In this document: piece by piece, positions 1 through 6,142 of the stretch | Layout of the letters: each line of letters opens with the position of its first letter | Numbering within the stretch: position 1 is the stretch's first letter | Assembly (NCBI GenBank): GCA_041628815.1 | Contig: JBFKOL010000227.1 | Span: forward strand, 1 to 7,141 | Origin: JBFKOL01 sp041628815 | GTDB taxonomy: Bacteria; Bacteroidota; Bacteroidia; Chitinophagales; Saprospiraceae | Reading direction: 5' to 3' | DNA length: 7,141 bases | Notes under the pieces: generated by a model | What the model was told of the DNA's origin: nothing | What the model saw: only the letters and a program-made list of their open reading frames with translations | Database searches by the model: none | Translations under genes and position numbers: made by a program

Positions 1-1272
1 ATTATGACCGGCCGATATCAAAACCGTTTCGGCTTTGTTCACCAGATGCAAAACCGTTATCCGAGGAATCGTCTGGAAGTTTTCGGGGCTCGGCGATTCA
101 TAGATTCGCATCCTTGGGAGATTCGTGAAACGACATCCGTTCCGGATCCGTCAGCGATGCTCCAACAAGGTCTGCCAGCAGGAGAAATAACGATGGCTGA
201 AGCTTTGCAATGGGGCCGCGGATACATCACTGCCTGTATCGGCAAGTGGCACCTCGGAAAAACAAGAGGCAAGTTTCCCGGGGATCTCGGTTTTGACACC
301 CATTACGGCTTTTACAATTCTCACTCGCTGTATGCTCCTGAAGAGAGTCCCGGTATTACTGACCATAAAATCGATTCGGATTGGACAGACCCATTTATCT
401 GGCAAAGCCAAAGGAAAGGATTATCAGCGATTGTGCGCGACGGACAAGAGATAAAAGAAGACGGGTACCTGACCGATCGTATCGCAGAAGAATCTGTAAA
501 GTTCATCTCCGAAAACAAAGACCAACCTTTTTTTCTCTATGTCCCTTTCAGCGCGCCACATACACCTCTGCAGGCACCGGATAGCCTTGTCTCTGTGCTA
601 AGTCCTATAGATGATCCAGTCAAGCGGGTTTATAATGCCATGATTCTTTCTCTTGACATGGCCGTCGGTAAAATAATGGAAGCAATTGACGAGAATGGTC
701 TTGACGACAATACGCTGATCGTCTTCACAAGTGATAATGGAGGAGCTCATTACACGATGACCACGGATAACGGGCCTTTTAAAGCCGGTAAAACTACCTT
801 CTTCGAAGGTGGGATACGAGTGCCAATGGTCCTAAAATATGGATCAATGTACAATGGAATAGAATATCGAGGTCTGGTAAGCACCATGGATGTTTTTACT
901 ACGGCTCTTCGGGCAGCCAAGATACCGGTACCTCATGAAAGAAAGATTGATGGCCTTGACCTGGTAAGCCTCGTTGGAGGGCAACACAAATCCAGAGAAA
1001 GCCTGCATTGGGCTGTAAGCGATAGTCACGCAATTATTCATGATGGCTATAAATTGATCCGGACAGGAAAAAAGCCTGTCAGGAGCAGGTTATACTATAT
1101 TCGGAACGATCCGTTTGAGATTACGAATTTGAAAGAGGAGGAAAAAGAAAAGGCTGTACAGATGTGGAAGGATCACTTGAATTGGCTGGAAGAAATGTCG
1201 GCTCCGTTATGGCCCGGGGTCGTCCGATTCAAGGAGTTGGACGATGGTGAATGGCTCTATTTTGACAGTTAA
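1..1272 (+). CDS. Sulfatase (arylsulfatase A-like, S1 family), 5' end outside window
   Basis: This enzyme would hydrolyse a sulfate ester, probably on a carbohydrate, in the periplasm or outside the cell. The frame is open to base 1. The ATG at 4 is not the true start: its residues MTGRY are what normally follows the CxPSR active-site motif in S1 sulfatases, so the formylglycine cysteine, the signal peptide and the first metal ligands lie just off the left edge. Counting from that methionine, visible family motifs are KWHLGK (81-86), the SAPHTP histidine (186), TSDNGG with metal-binding Asp/Asn (243-247) and the lysine-containing stretch FKAGKTTFFEGGIRVP (259-274). A typical C-terminal subdomain follows (HDGYKLIR, 346-353; NDPFEITNL, 368-376), ending at TAA 1270-1272. 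About 422 residues remain of a usual 450-550. Substrate cannot be read from the sequence. The gene stands apart from the next genes, which are on the other strand. Sulfatase assignment is secure; intactness of the missing part is unknown. Confidence 0.95.
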   Translation: MMTGRYQNRFGFVHQMQNRYPRNRLEVFGARRFIDSHPWEIRETTSVPDPSAMLQQGLPAGEITMAEALQWGRGYITACIGKWHLGKTRGKFPGDLGFDTHYGFYNSHSLYAPEESPGITDHKIDSDWTDPFIWQSQRKGLSAIVRDGQEIKEDGYLTDRIAEESVKFISENKDQPFFLYVPFSAPHTPLQAPDSLVSVLSPIDDPVKRVYNAMILSLDMAVGKIMEAIDENGLDDNTLIVFTSDNGGAHYTMTTDNGPFKAGKTTFFEGGIRVPMVLKYGSMYNGIEYRGLVSTMDVFTTALRAAKIPVPHERKIDGLDLVSLVGGQHKSRESLHWAVSDSHAIIHDGYKLIRTGKKPVRSRLYYIRNDPFEITNLKEEEKEKAVQMWKDHLNWLEEMSAPLWPGVVRFKELDDGEWLYFDS

Positions 1273-1289
1273 AAATCCTCATTCATCGT

Positions 1290-1314
1290 AGCCGTCACTT
1301 ATTGCATTACGGCT
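1290..1314. terminator. Weak hairpin after the sulfatase gene
   Basis: Six-base arms AGCCGT (1290-1295) and ACGGCT (1309-1314) flank a 13-base loop, 18 bases past the sulfatase stop. No T-run follows on the + strand (the next bases are TTCA and A's), so it is not a classical intrinsic terminator in that direction. On the - strand a run of five T's (complement of 1271-1275) comes about 14 bases after the stem. It may slow transcription or protect a 3' end, but it could be chance. Confidence 0.3.
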
Positions 1315-1420
1315 TCAAAAAAATCGACAAAAGGAAACAATTATTGATTCACCTTTTATCCATACCAAATGGGAGGTTATTCCTTTTGTACATGACTTTA
1401 TCGCCTAGCTTAAAAGGTTG

Positions 1421-1681
1421 TCATTCATGACTCTTGGCATGGCAAAACAGCTTGTCACCATGGAGCATATGAGGTAAAGCTTTAAGAACGTGTACTTCCA
1501 GGTGAGAATGACCATCCAAAAAACCCTTATTATCGAGCATTTTATCTGCCTGCCACTTATTTACTTCAATGTCTGAATGACATATGGTGATATTCATGAA
1601 GGAGACGTCGAAAAAAGTTCCTGTCAATAATCCTCCAGAAGCAATAAAGAATAGTGAAAAAATGAGTGCAGTGGTTTTCAT
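1421..1681 (-). CDS. Small secreted protein with CH...AL..H..HGD motif
   Basis: An 86-residue protein starting at ATG 1681-1679 and ending at TGA 1423-1421. The first 22 residues form a signal-peptide-like segment: a Lys at position 2, then a hydrophobic run ALIFSLFFIASGGLLTG. The mature part is rich in histidine and has CH at 34-35, then HLEVHVLKALPHMLHGD at 60-76 and Cys80. From memory, many short exported proteins of Bacteroidota carry a similar pattern (CH, a short strand, then AL..H..HGD and often a Cys); their function is not known to me. The pattern and the signal peptide argue that this is a real gene rather than a chance reading frame, although the leader has no Shine-Dalgarno sequence. 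It lies 261 bases downstream of the glycosyltransferase on the same strand and has its own candidate promoter element at 1743-1750, so it is probably transcribed alone. The His/Cys pattern could bind metal, but that is a guess. Confidence 0.6.
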   Translation of the reverse strand: MKTTALIFSLFFIASGGLLTGTFFDVSFMNITICHSDIEVNKWQADKMLDNKGFLDGHSHLEVHVLKALPHMLHGDKLFCHAKSHE

Positions 1682-1942
1682 GGTTAGATGCTTTGATCCA
1701 TAAAAGATAAGATTTCATCGTCAAAGCACCTAATCCTTCCGACAAAAATATCTTATATTGATTACTTTTCGTCATCCCATTATGTCATAATTCAATTTTG
1801 CAGAATTTTATTTCATATATATATGATATTGATATATTTTATACGTTTTAACTATTTGCCTTTTCATGTGATTCCTCATTTTCAGCAGATTCCTGATGAT
1901 GGTCATTTTGTGATGACGCCTCATCTTAGAACAATTGTTTAG
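1682..1942. other. AT-rich intergenic region between small gene and glycosyltransferase
   Basis: No convincing gene lies here. The stretch 1785-1860 is very AT-rich and includes a 14-base perfect palindrome of alternating A/T (1813-1826). A small stem GATGA/TCATC with a four-base loop (1912-1925) sits 18 bases past the end of the glycosyltransferase gene on the - strand but has no following T-run. The region should contain the 3' end of the three-gene transcript and the promoter of the small secreted-protein gene. Confidence 0.5.
1743..1750 (-). promoter_or_regulatory. Candidate Bacteroidota -7 element for the small secreted-protein gene
   Basis: On the - strand this reads TATTTTTG, which fits the TAnnTTTG -7 consensus of the Bacteroidota primary sigma factor. 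Sixty-one bases separate it from the ATG at 1681. I see no clear TTTG -33 partner about 19 bases upstream, so support is partial. The same ten bases (GATATTTTTG) recur upstream of the epimerase gene. Confidence 0.35.
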
Positions 1943-2917
1943 TCACAAATCCATTATTTTTCGAATGGGCCATGTTAATAAAAAACCCAACCGGGTACTC
2001 CAAGCATTTTTAATATTTGTTCTGTCTTCAATCAGCTCCTGAATTTCCCGTCCCATATCCCTGATCTTTTCATTTTTCGTTTGCACTTCTTTTTTCGATT
2101 CGGTCAATTTCTCACCCAACAGGGCTATTACATCATTCATGCCTGCCAAATATGGGTGAGCTTCACTACTGAAAAGCTTCGATTGGCTTTTGCGGTATGA
2201 TTCCATTTCTTCCTTGAACTTCATGTCTCCCAACCTTCCACTATATTCCCTTAATTCATGGATCCGTTCATCCAATGTCATCCGGGTACGCATCGGAGAC
2301 GGAAAATGAGCAGTAGTAATTGCCGGTATTGAAAAGAACGACATTCCCGGAGTTGTCATCCACTGACGCCACATATACAGATCACTCCAAATACCATCGG
2401 GACGTGGGTGCCAGCCTTTGGGTAGTCTTAAATAGGCCCTCTTTGAGTGAGCAACACTTGTAGGTCCAAAGAGATTCCATTTTTCTGTAATCATGCGTTG
2501 CCGAACCGCGGGATCACTTATTTGTCCCTCCAGAACGTTTACCTTTCCGTCTGGGTCAACGAGGACAAAACAACTGCTAACGAAGTCGAATCTCAAGAGA
2601 TACGGATACAAAACACTCAGATGATTTGGTAACCACAAATCGTCATCACACAGGTAATAAATATATTCTCCCCGGCTCGCAAGAATGGCTTCATGCCTGT
2701 ATATCTCACCGTGAGCATCTCCTTTGGGATGGTCAAAATACCTGATACGGCCATCCCTGCGACACCATTCAGTCATGATATCCCTGGTTTTTTCCGGGGC
2801 ACCGTCACCTACTACCAGAATTTCAAAGTCCTGAAATGTTTGCTGTAAAACGCTGTGAATGGAATAATTCAAGGTTTCCTGGTGATCAAATGTGGGAATG
2901 ATGATGCTGAACCTCAC
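1943..2917 (-). CDS. Family 2 glycosyltransferase with C-terminal coiled coil
   Basis: A 324-residue GT-A-fold enzyme that would transfer a sugar from a nucleotide donor to a surface-glycan, lipid-linked or protein acceptor on the cytoplasmic side. The N-terminus shows the GT2 pattern SIIIPTFDHQETL (4-16), SVLQQTFQDFEILVVGDGA (22-40) and the metal/nucleotide-binding DDD at 91-93 within YYLCDDDLWLPNHL. The catalytic domain runs to about residue 215. Residues about 262-304 are charged with heptad-like spacing and look like a coiled coil; the tail STRLGFLLTWPIRKI (307-321) resembles short basic-hydrophobic tails seen on polysaccharide-cluster transferases and may touch the membrane. There is no long membrane segment. 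The start is GTG at 2917-2915, three bases after the oxidoreductase stop and directly before the RFSIIIPTF strand, so translation is probably coupled. It is the last gene of a three-gene unit with two sugar-modifying enzymes, which suggests that it transfers their product. Donor and acceptor cannot be deduced. Confidence 0.92.
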   Translation of the reverse strand: MRFSIIIPTFDHQETLNYSIHSVLQQTFQDFEILVVGDGAPEKTRDIMTEWCRRDGRIRYFDHPKGDAHGEIYRHEAILASRGEYIYYLCDDDLWLPNHLSVLYPYLLRFDFVSSCFVLVDPDGKVNVLEGQISDPAVRQRMITEKWNLFGPTSVAHSKRAYLRLPKGWHPRPDGIWSDLYMWRQWMTTPGMSFFSIPAITTAHFPSPMRTRMTLDERIHELREYSGRLGDMKFKEEMESYRKSQSKLFSSEAHPYLAGMNDVIALLGEKLTESKKEVQTKNEKIRDMGREIQELIEDRTNIKNAWSTRLGFLLTWPIRKIMDL

Positions 2918-2920
2918 AAC

Positions 2921-3853
2921 CTACTGATTTGCCATTCGAAAAAGTTCAGCGATCTTTTCAGCAATGACCAACTCTTCGGAAATAGGGGTGAGAAGCGGGT
3001 GCTGCCGATCCTTGACATGTTTAAGAAAGTGAGAAAGCTCCCGTAGCAAGGGCATTTCTGTGGATATAGGGATCTTTTCTACAGGCAGTTGTTCACGAGG
3101 TTGTCCTTTTCGTGACAGCAAGTGATCACTCAAGGGATCCAACATGGCCACTACCCCATTTTCAAATTGTACGTTCAACGCCCGGTCTTTTACAATGTAT
3201 CCTATGTTGTGTTCCAGAGTGCACTGGACATCATCACCCAAACAAGCAGTCATCCCTTGAATTTTTCCGTGAACATCCCTTATAATAAAGGAGCTGGTCA
3301 CGGGCGGAAGATAATCCAGCAGATGCCAAATGATCGATAGGTCATGAGGATAATGAATCCAAACTGTATCGACATCTTTATGAGGAGTCCACCATTGGTT
3401 TCGCCGCGTGTTGATATGCCTGATCTTGCCCAAGTGTCCTGAATCCGCAATTTCCCTAATCTTCTGTATCGCGGGATGATAGCGCCACTTGTGCATCACA
3501 TATACCAGGTTGGGGTGAAATTCTATTATTTCAAGAATCTCTTCCGGATCTGTGCAATAAGGTTTTTCTACATAAATCGGTTTTCCCCTGTGAACCAGTT
3601 GTTTAACAACTTCGTGATGTTTGGAAGTTATCGAAGCCACCACATAGCCATGGAGAGAATGAGAAAGTGAAGCGACATCATTCACGATATTACGCGCACC
3701 GAACCTATGGGCATTTTGGATTCCTTCCTTGCTGCGGACCATTACATCAACCTTGGCACCCAACGAGACGAGGTCTCTTAAAATCAGCTTTCCCCACCTA
3801 CCACATCCGACCAGGCCGATTTCAGGTGATTCAGGCGGCAAATTAGCTTCCAT
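2921..3853 (-). CDS. Gfo/Idh/MocA-family NAD(P)-dependent oxidoreductase
   Basis: A 310-residue cytoplasmic dehydrogenase or reductase of the glucose-fructose oxidoreductase/inositol dehydrogenase family. The N-terminal Rossmann fold begins with EIGLVGCGRWGK (11-22), whose GxGxxG binds NAD(P). The family EKP motif is at 96-98 (GKPIYVEKPYC), with Lys97 as the usual active-site lysine. In the C-terminal alpha/beta domain, HYPHDLSI (167-174) supplies a histidine in the place where this family has its catalytic His. At 310 residues it is slightly shorter than the usual 330-380. The ATG at 3853-3851 lies inside the last codons of the epimerase gene (11-base overlap), and the TAG at 2923-2921 is three bases before the glycosyltransferase start, so all three are probably one mRNA. 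Context points to a nucleotide-sugar substrate, for example a 3-keto sugar as for some deoxysugar ketoreductases of this family. That is inferred from neighbours; family members also oxidise free sugars and inositols. Confidence 0.9.
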   Translation of the reverse strand: MEANLPPESPEIGLVGCGRWGKLILRDLVSLGAKVDVMVRSKEGIQNAHRFGARNIVNDVASLSHSLHGYVVASITSKHHEVVKQLVHRGKPIYVEKPYCTDPEEILEIIEFHPNLVYVMHKWRYHPAIQKIREIADSGHLGKIRHINTRRNQWWTPHKDVDTVWIHYPHDLSIIWHLLDYLPPVTSSFIIRDVHGKIQGMTACLGDDVQCTLEHNIGYIVKDRALNVQFENGVVAMLDPLSDHLLSRKGQPREQLPVEKIPISTEMPLLRELSHFLKHVKDRQHPLLTPISEELVIAEKIAELFRMANQ

Positions 3854-4373
3854 TGATCCGCCGCTTTTGAAATTCGTTCATCAGGTGCTGGAAAGACGGT
3901 GCATCTTTGTCTCGCTCTGACAAAACAGGATTGCCTCCGGATATTCCCCAGTCGATATTGAGATCAGGATCATCCCACTTACATCCCAGTTCATCACTCA
4001 TATCCCAATAATGTGTTAACCCATAAACCATTGAGGTCGATTCGGAGAAATAAAATCCATGTCCTACTCCCGGAGCAATTTGCACGAGAGTAAGGTCCGA
4101 ACCCCGCAATTTTGTCATAAAAGTTTGACCGAATGTCGCAGATTCCTGTCGTAGATCCCTCAATCCCAGATGCATCGATCCCTCTAGGACTACCAAAAAG
4201 TCGGTATGATCCAGATGCACGTGAAACCCCCGGAATACATCGGGTTCAGATCTCACATAATTCCATTGTACAGGTCCCATTCGCTGAATCCATTGATGTC
4301 TGAATATTTCTGTCAAGTCACCTCTGGTGTCTGAAATTGTATTCAACTTATGAAACAATATACCTTCTATCAT
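3843..4373 (-). CDS. RmlC-like cupin (dTDP-4-dehydrorhamnose 3,5-epimerase family)
   Basis: A 176-residue cupin related to the enzyme that epimerises C3 and C5 of dTDP-4-keto-6-deoxyglucose. I chose ATG 4373-4371; a TTG codon just before it extends the frame by one residue but is a less likely start. Family landmarks in order: DTRGDLTEIFR (15-25), RGFHVH (48-53; RGLHxQ in classical RmlC, with catalytic His as His51), PGVGHGF (101-107), Y-x4-Y (117, 122), ELGCKWDDPDLNIDW (128-142) and LSERD (151-155). By eye alignment, the position of the conserved RmlC lysine just before the LVVLEG strand is Asp58. The second His of HVH replaces the usual Gln and recalls the HxH of FdtA-type ketoisomerase cupins. 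So the fold and superfamily are clear, but the exact reaction (3,5-epimerase, single-carbon epimerase or isomerase) is open. It is the first gene of the unit; a weak AAAGGA lies 11 bases before the ATG. Confidence 0.88.
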   Translation of the reverse strand: MIEGILFHKLNTISDTRGDLTEIFRHQWIQRMGPVQWNYVRSEPDVFRGFHVHLDHTDFLVVLEGSMHLGLRDLRQESATFGQTFMTKLRGSDLTLVQIAPGVGHGFYFSESTSMVYGLTHYWDMSDELGCKWDDPDLNIDWGISGGNPVLSERDKDAPSFQHLMNEFQKRRINGS

Positions 4374-4424
4374 CAAGTGCGGTATCCTTTAAACTTGAAA
4401 ACTACTGAAGTAGTCAGGTTAAAC

Positions 4425-4432
4425 CAAAAATA
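4425..4432 (-). promoter_or_regulatory. Candidate -7 element for the epimerase-oxidoreductase-glycosyltransferase unit
   Basis: The - strand reads TATTTTTG, a match to TAnnTTTG, with 51 bases before the epimerase ATG. This would give a leader of roughly 45 bases. A good -33 TTTG is not evident at the usual spacing, so the call rests on the -7 match, the position and its recurrence before the other - strand gene. Confidence 0.4.
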
Positions 4433-4572
4433 TCCAACCTTGCTCAATTGTCGAAAACGTATATCGTTTATTTCGCATTCAACCAAGCATGTTCTTTGAG
4501 GAAACATAAGATAAAAACTTTGCACTATTGAAAGTTTCATTTGTGCTTTGAATAGCACATCATTCAGTGCGA

Positions 4573-4599
4573 TGATTGGAGTCATTGATCGTCCAATCA
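4573..4599. repeat. Inverted repeat TGATTGGA-N11-TCCAATCA
   Basis: Two perfectly complementary eight-base arms (4573-4580 and 4592-4599) are separated by 11 bases. The right arm ends 41 bases before the serine hydrolase ATG at 4641. The spacing puts the arm centres about 19 bases apart, close to two helical turns, as expected for a dimeric transcription factor site. It could equally form a hairpin in the hydrolase mRNA leader. No T-run follows, so it is not an intrinsic terminator. Confidence 0.5.
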
Positions 4600-4640
4600 A
4601 CATCACTTAACTGAGAGATTTATCATTTATCTTTTTCATT

Positions 4641-5789
4641 ATGACAAAGACCAGTGTCCTCTTCATGCTGATCTTCGGGTGTTTGCTCTTGCAGTTTTCA
4701 TGTGAAAAGGAGCAACTCATCGTTCCGGATAGCGGCTATGATTGGCCGCGTATGGATAGGTTGTATTGGCCCACAGAAGGCTGGTTGACCGCCCCCCTAT
4801 CCCAACATGGTATTGACGTAGACAAAATACAAATCGCCGCAGATTTTGCGGCCAATGACGACCTGAGCCGGGCAATGCTCGTGGTAAAAAACGGTTATTT
4901 AGTCTTTGAAGAATATTATCACGGAGGAGCTGTCGACGCCAGCACCAATCTCTGGTCCGTCACCAAGAGCATCAGTTCGGCACTTGTGGGTATGATGGTG
5001 GATGATGGTTTGATACAATCCACTGATCAGAGGATGGCTGATCTGATGCCCGCCTATCCAGAATTCGGTAACATAACGCTCCACCATGTCCTCACTATGT
5101 CCACCGGGCTGTCGTGGGCGGAATCGGGTCCTCTTTGGGTAGAATGGATTTTTTCGGATGATTGGGTGACCTCAGCACTCGCCAGGGGCCAAGAGAAAGA
5201 TCCCGGCGAACGGTTCTTCTACAGCTCGGGGAATTCTCACTTTCTTACGGCCTTGGTGAAGCATGTCAGCCATATGTCTGTAGGAATACTGGCTAAATCG
5301 CGGCTATTCGATCCGATGGGGGTGGTGTTCAATACGTTAGAGCAACCTATAGTTTATAACGATTGGTCGGAATACACGCTTCCCCTTTCACAGACGTGGA
5401 GGAGAGATCCCAAAGGGATTGAATGCGCCAGTTTTGGCCTTTATCTTACCGCGAGAGATATGGCCAAATTCGGCTACCTCTATCTCAACCTTGGTCGATG
5501 GGAGGATCAGCAACTAATCCCGAGAGAATGGGTTATCTCTTCTACTAAGGACCATATGACGAATATTTACGGACGTTACAGCTATGGTTATCAATGGTAC
5601 ATCACACTGGTTGACGGACATCCCGCATTTCTAGCCAGTGGCTTTGGAGGTCAGATCATAGGTGTAGTCCCCGATCTCGATATGGTGGTTGTTCTGAAAT
5701 ACGATGCCCTAAACCCCGTCCATCCAGAGCCCGGTACGACCCATGACGATATGCATCTTTTTGAACTGATAGTTCAGGCGACTCAATAA
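4641..5789 (+). CDS. Lipoprotein serine hydrolase, beta-lactamase/PBP-like (class C fold)
   Basis: A 382-residue exported serine hydrolase of the COG1680/Beta-lactamase family. The N-terminus (VLFMLIFGCLLLQFSC) is a signal peptide with a relaxed lipobox; Cys21, followed by acidic and basic residues (EKE), is the likely lipidated residue, so the protein is probably membrane-anchored. The catalytic triad motifs are intact: SVTK at 106-109 (nucleophile Ser106, Lys109), YSSGN at 194-198 (Tyr194) and SGFGGQ at 333-338 in the place of the third (KTG/HxG) motif. The length is that of a single-domain enzyme with no extra C-terminal domain. Members act as esterases, D-amino-acid peptidases or amidases as well as beta-lactamases, so resistance should not be assumed. 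The start ATG has an AT-rich leader without a Shine-Dalgarno sequence. The gene diverges from the sugar cassette and an inverted repeat lies just upstream. No frameshift or missing catalytic residue is seen. Confidence 0.92.
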   Translation: MTKTSVLFMLIFGCLLLQFSCEKEQLIVPDSGYDWPRMDRLYWPTEGWLTAPLSQHGIDVDKIQIAADFAANDDLSRAMLVVKNGYLVFEEYYHGGAVDASTNLWSVTKSISSALVGMMVDDGLIQSTDQRMADLMPAYPEFGNITLHHVLTMSTGLSWAESGPLWVEWIFSDDWVTSALARGQEKDPGERFFYSSGNSHFLTALVKHVSHMSVGILAKSRLFDPMGVVFNTLEQPIVYNDWSEYTLPLSQTWRRDPKGIECASFGLYLTARDMAKFGYLYLNLGRWEDQQLIPREWVISSTKDHMTNIYGRYSYGYQWYITLVDGHPAFLASGFGGQIIGVVPDLDMVVVLKYDALNPVHPEPGTTHDDMHLFELIVQATQ

Positions 5790-5801
5790 GATTTAATAAA
5801 G

Positions 5802-5822
5802 AAAAATCCCGTAGTTAGGGAT
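5802..5822 (-). terminator. Small terminator-like hairpin between convergent genes
   Basis: ATCCC (5806-5810) and GGGAT (5818-5822) form a five-base stem with a seven-base loop. Read on the - strand the stem is followed by TTTTTC, giving a short intrinsic-terminator shape just past the end of the 100-residue protein gene. On the + strand, after the hydrolase, it lacks a T-run. The stem is short, so activity is uncertain. Confidence 0.45.
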
Positions 5823-5839
5823 GACGCCCATGCTCATCT

Positions 5840-6142
5840 TTACCAAATCTTTCCCAATTCTTCCAACCCGGCTTTCATGAGATCTTCAGGAACCATACAT
5901 GGAAAAAATTCCACTTTGGCGTTAAACGTGAGAAACCAGGGTTCGGCAAGTCGTGGTATCTCCGAAGGATCATTGATGTTGACCACAAGGGTGCCTCCGC
6001 GCTTACCGTTTTCAGCGGTAAAATAGGCCGCCTCTGGTTTTATTTCTTCTAGAATTTTACCAATGGCTTGTCCAGCCGTACCGTCCCGAACCATGGTATT
6101 AAAAGGTTCGATGGGGTTTTGAATTTTCATGAGCATTCTCAT
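5840..6142 (-). CDS. Conserved 100-residue protein of unknown function
   Basis: A small soluble protein with no signal peptide or membrane segment. Recognisable conserved-looking stretches are RDGTAGQAI (19-27), KPEAAYFTAENGKRGG (35-50), the hydrophobic strand TLVVNI (51-56), LAEPWFLTFNAKVEFFP (65-81) and PEDLMKAG (85-92). From memory, close relatives with the KPEAxYF, GxRGG and AEPWFL pattern are common hypothetical proteins, sometimes labelled panthothenate synthetase without good reason. The strand and helix order suggests a compact alpha/beta fold such as a dimeric ferredoxin-like barrel; this is inference. The ATG at 6142-6140 is used because relatives begin with a short lead into the KIQ/KI strand; Met3 and Met5 are possible alternatives. 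The stop TAA is 50 bases from the convergent hydrolase gene. A 61-codon frame ends 17 bases upstream on the same strand but is not convincing. Confidence 0.8.
   Translation of the reverse strand: MRMLMKIQNPIEPFNTMVRDGTAGQAIGKILEEIKPEAAYFTAENGKRGGTLVVNINDPSEIPRLAEPWFLTFNAKVEFFPCMVPEDLMKAGLEELGKIW

Larger units (their letters stand above)
4374..4640. promoter_or_regulatory. Divergent control region between epimerase unit and serine hydrolase
   Basis: This 267-base region separates genes leading away from each other and should hold promoters for both. It contains a TATTTTTG-type element for the leftward unit (4425-4432) and a strong inverted repeat (4573-4599) near the rightward gene. A 77-codon frame starting at GTG 4606 on the - strand crosses it, but its product has no recognisable motif and I treat it as chance. 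I found no clear TAnnTTTG element for the hydrolase gene. Confidence 0.55.

Noticed and set aside
1566..1775. 69-codon frame on the - strand overlapping the small secreted-protein gene
   Set aside because: It lies in another frame over the gene with the signal peptide and HGD motif, and has no features of its own beyond scattered aromatic and basic residues.
1912..1925. GATGA-CGCC-TCATC hairpin as terminator of the three-gene unit
   Set aside because: The stem is only five bases and no T-run follows on the - strand, and an alternative GTCAT/ATGAC pairing competes with it.
4373..4606. 77-codon frame on the - strand (GTG start) ending in TGATG overlap with the epimerase start
   Set aside because: The one-base stop/start overlap is tempting as translational coupling, but the product has no recognisable motif, is built from AT-rich codons, and runs through the inverted repeat and the candidate promoter. 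Chance is more likely.
4641..5789. Reading the serine hydrolase as an antibiotic-resistance beta-lactamase
   Set aside because: The SxxK and YxxxN motifs are shared by esterases and peptidases of the same fold, the third motif is SGFGGQ rather than KTG, and the environment suggests a general hydrolase.
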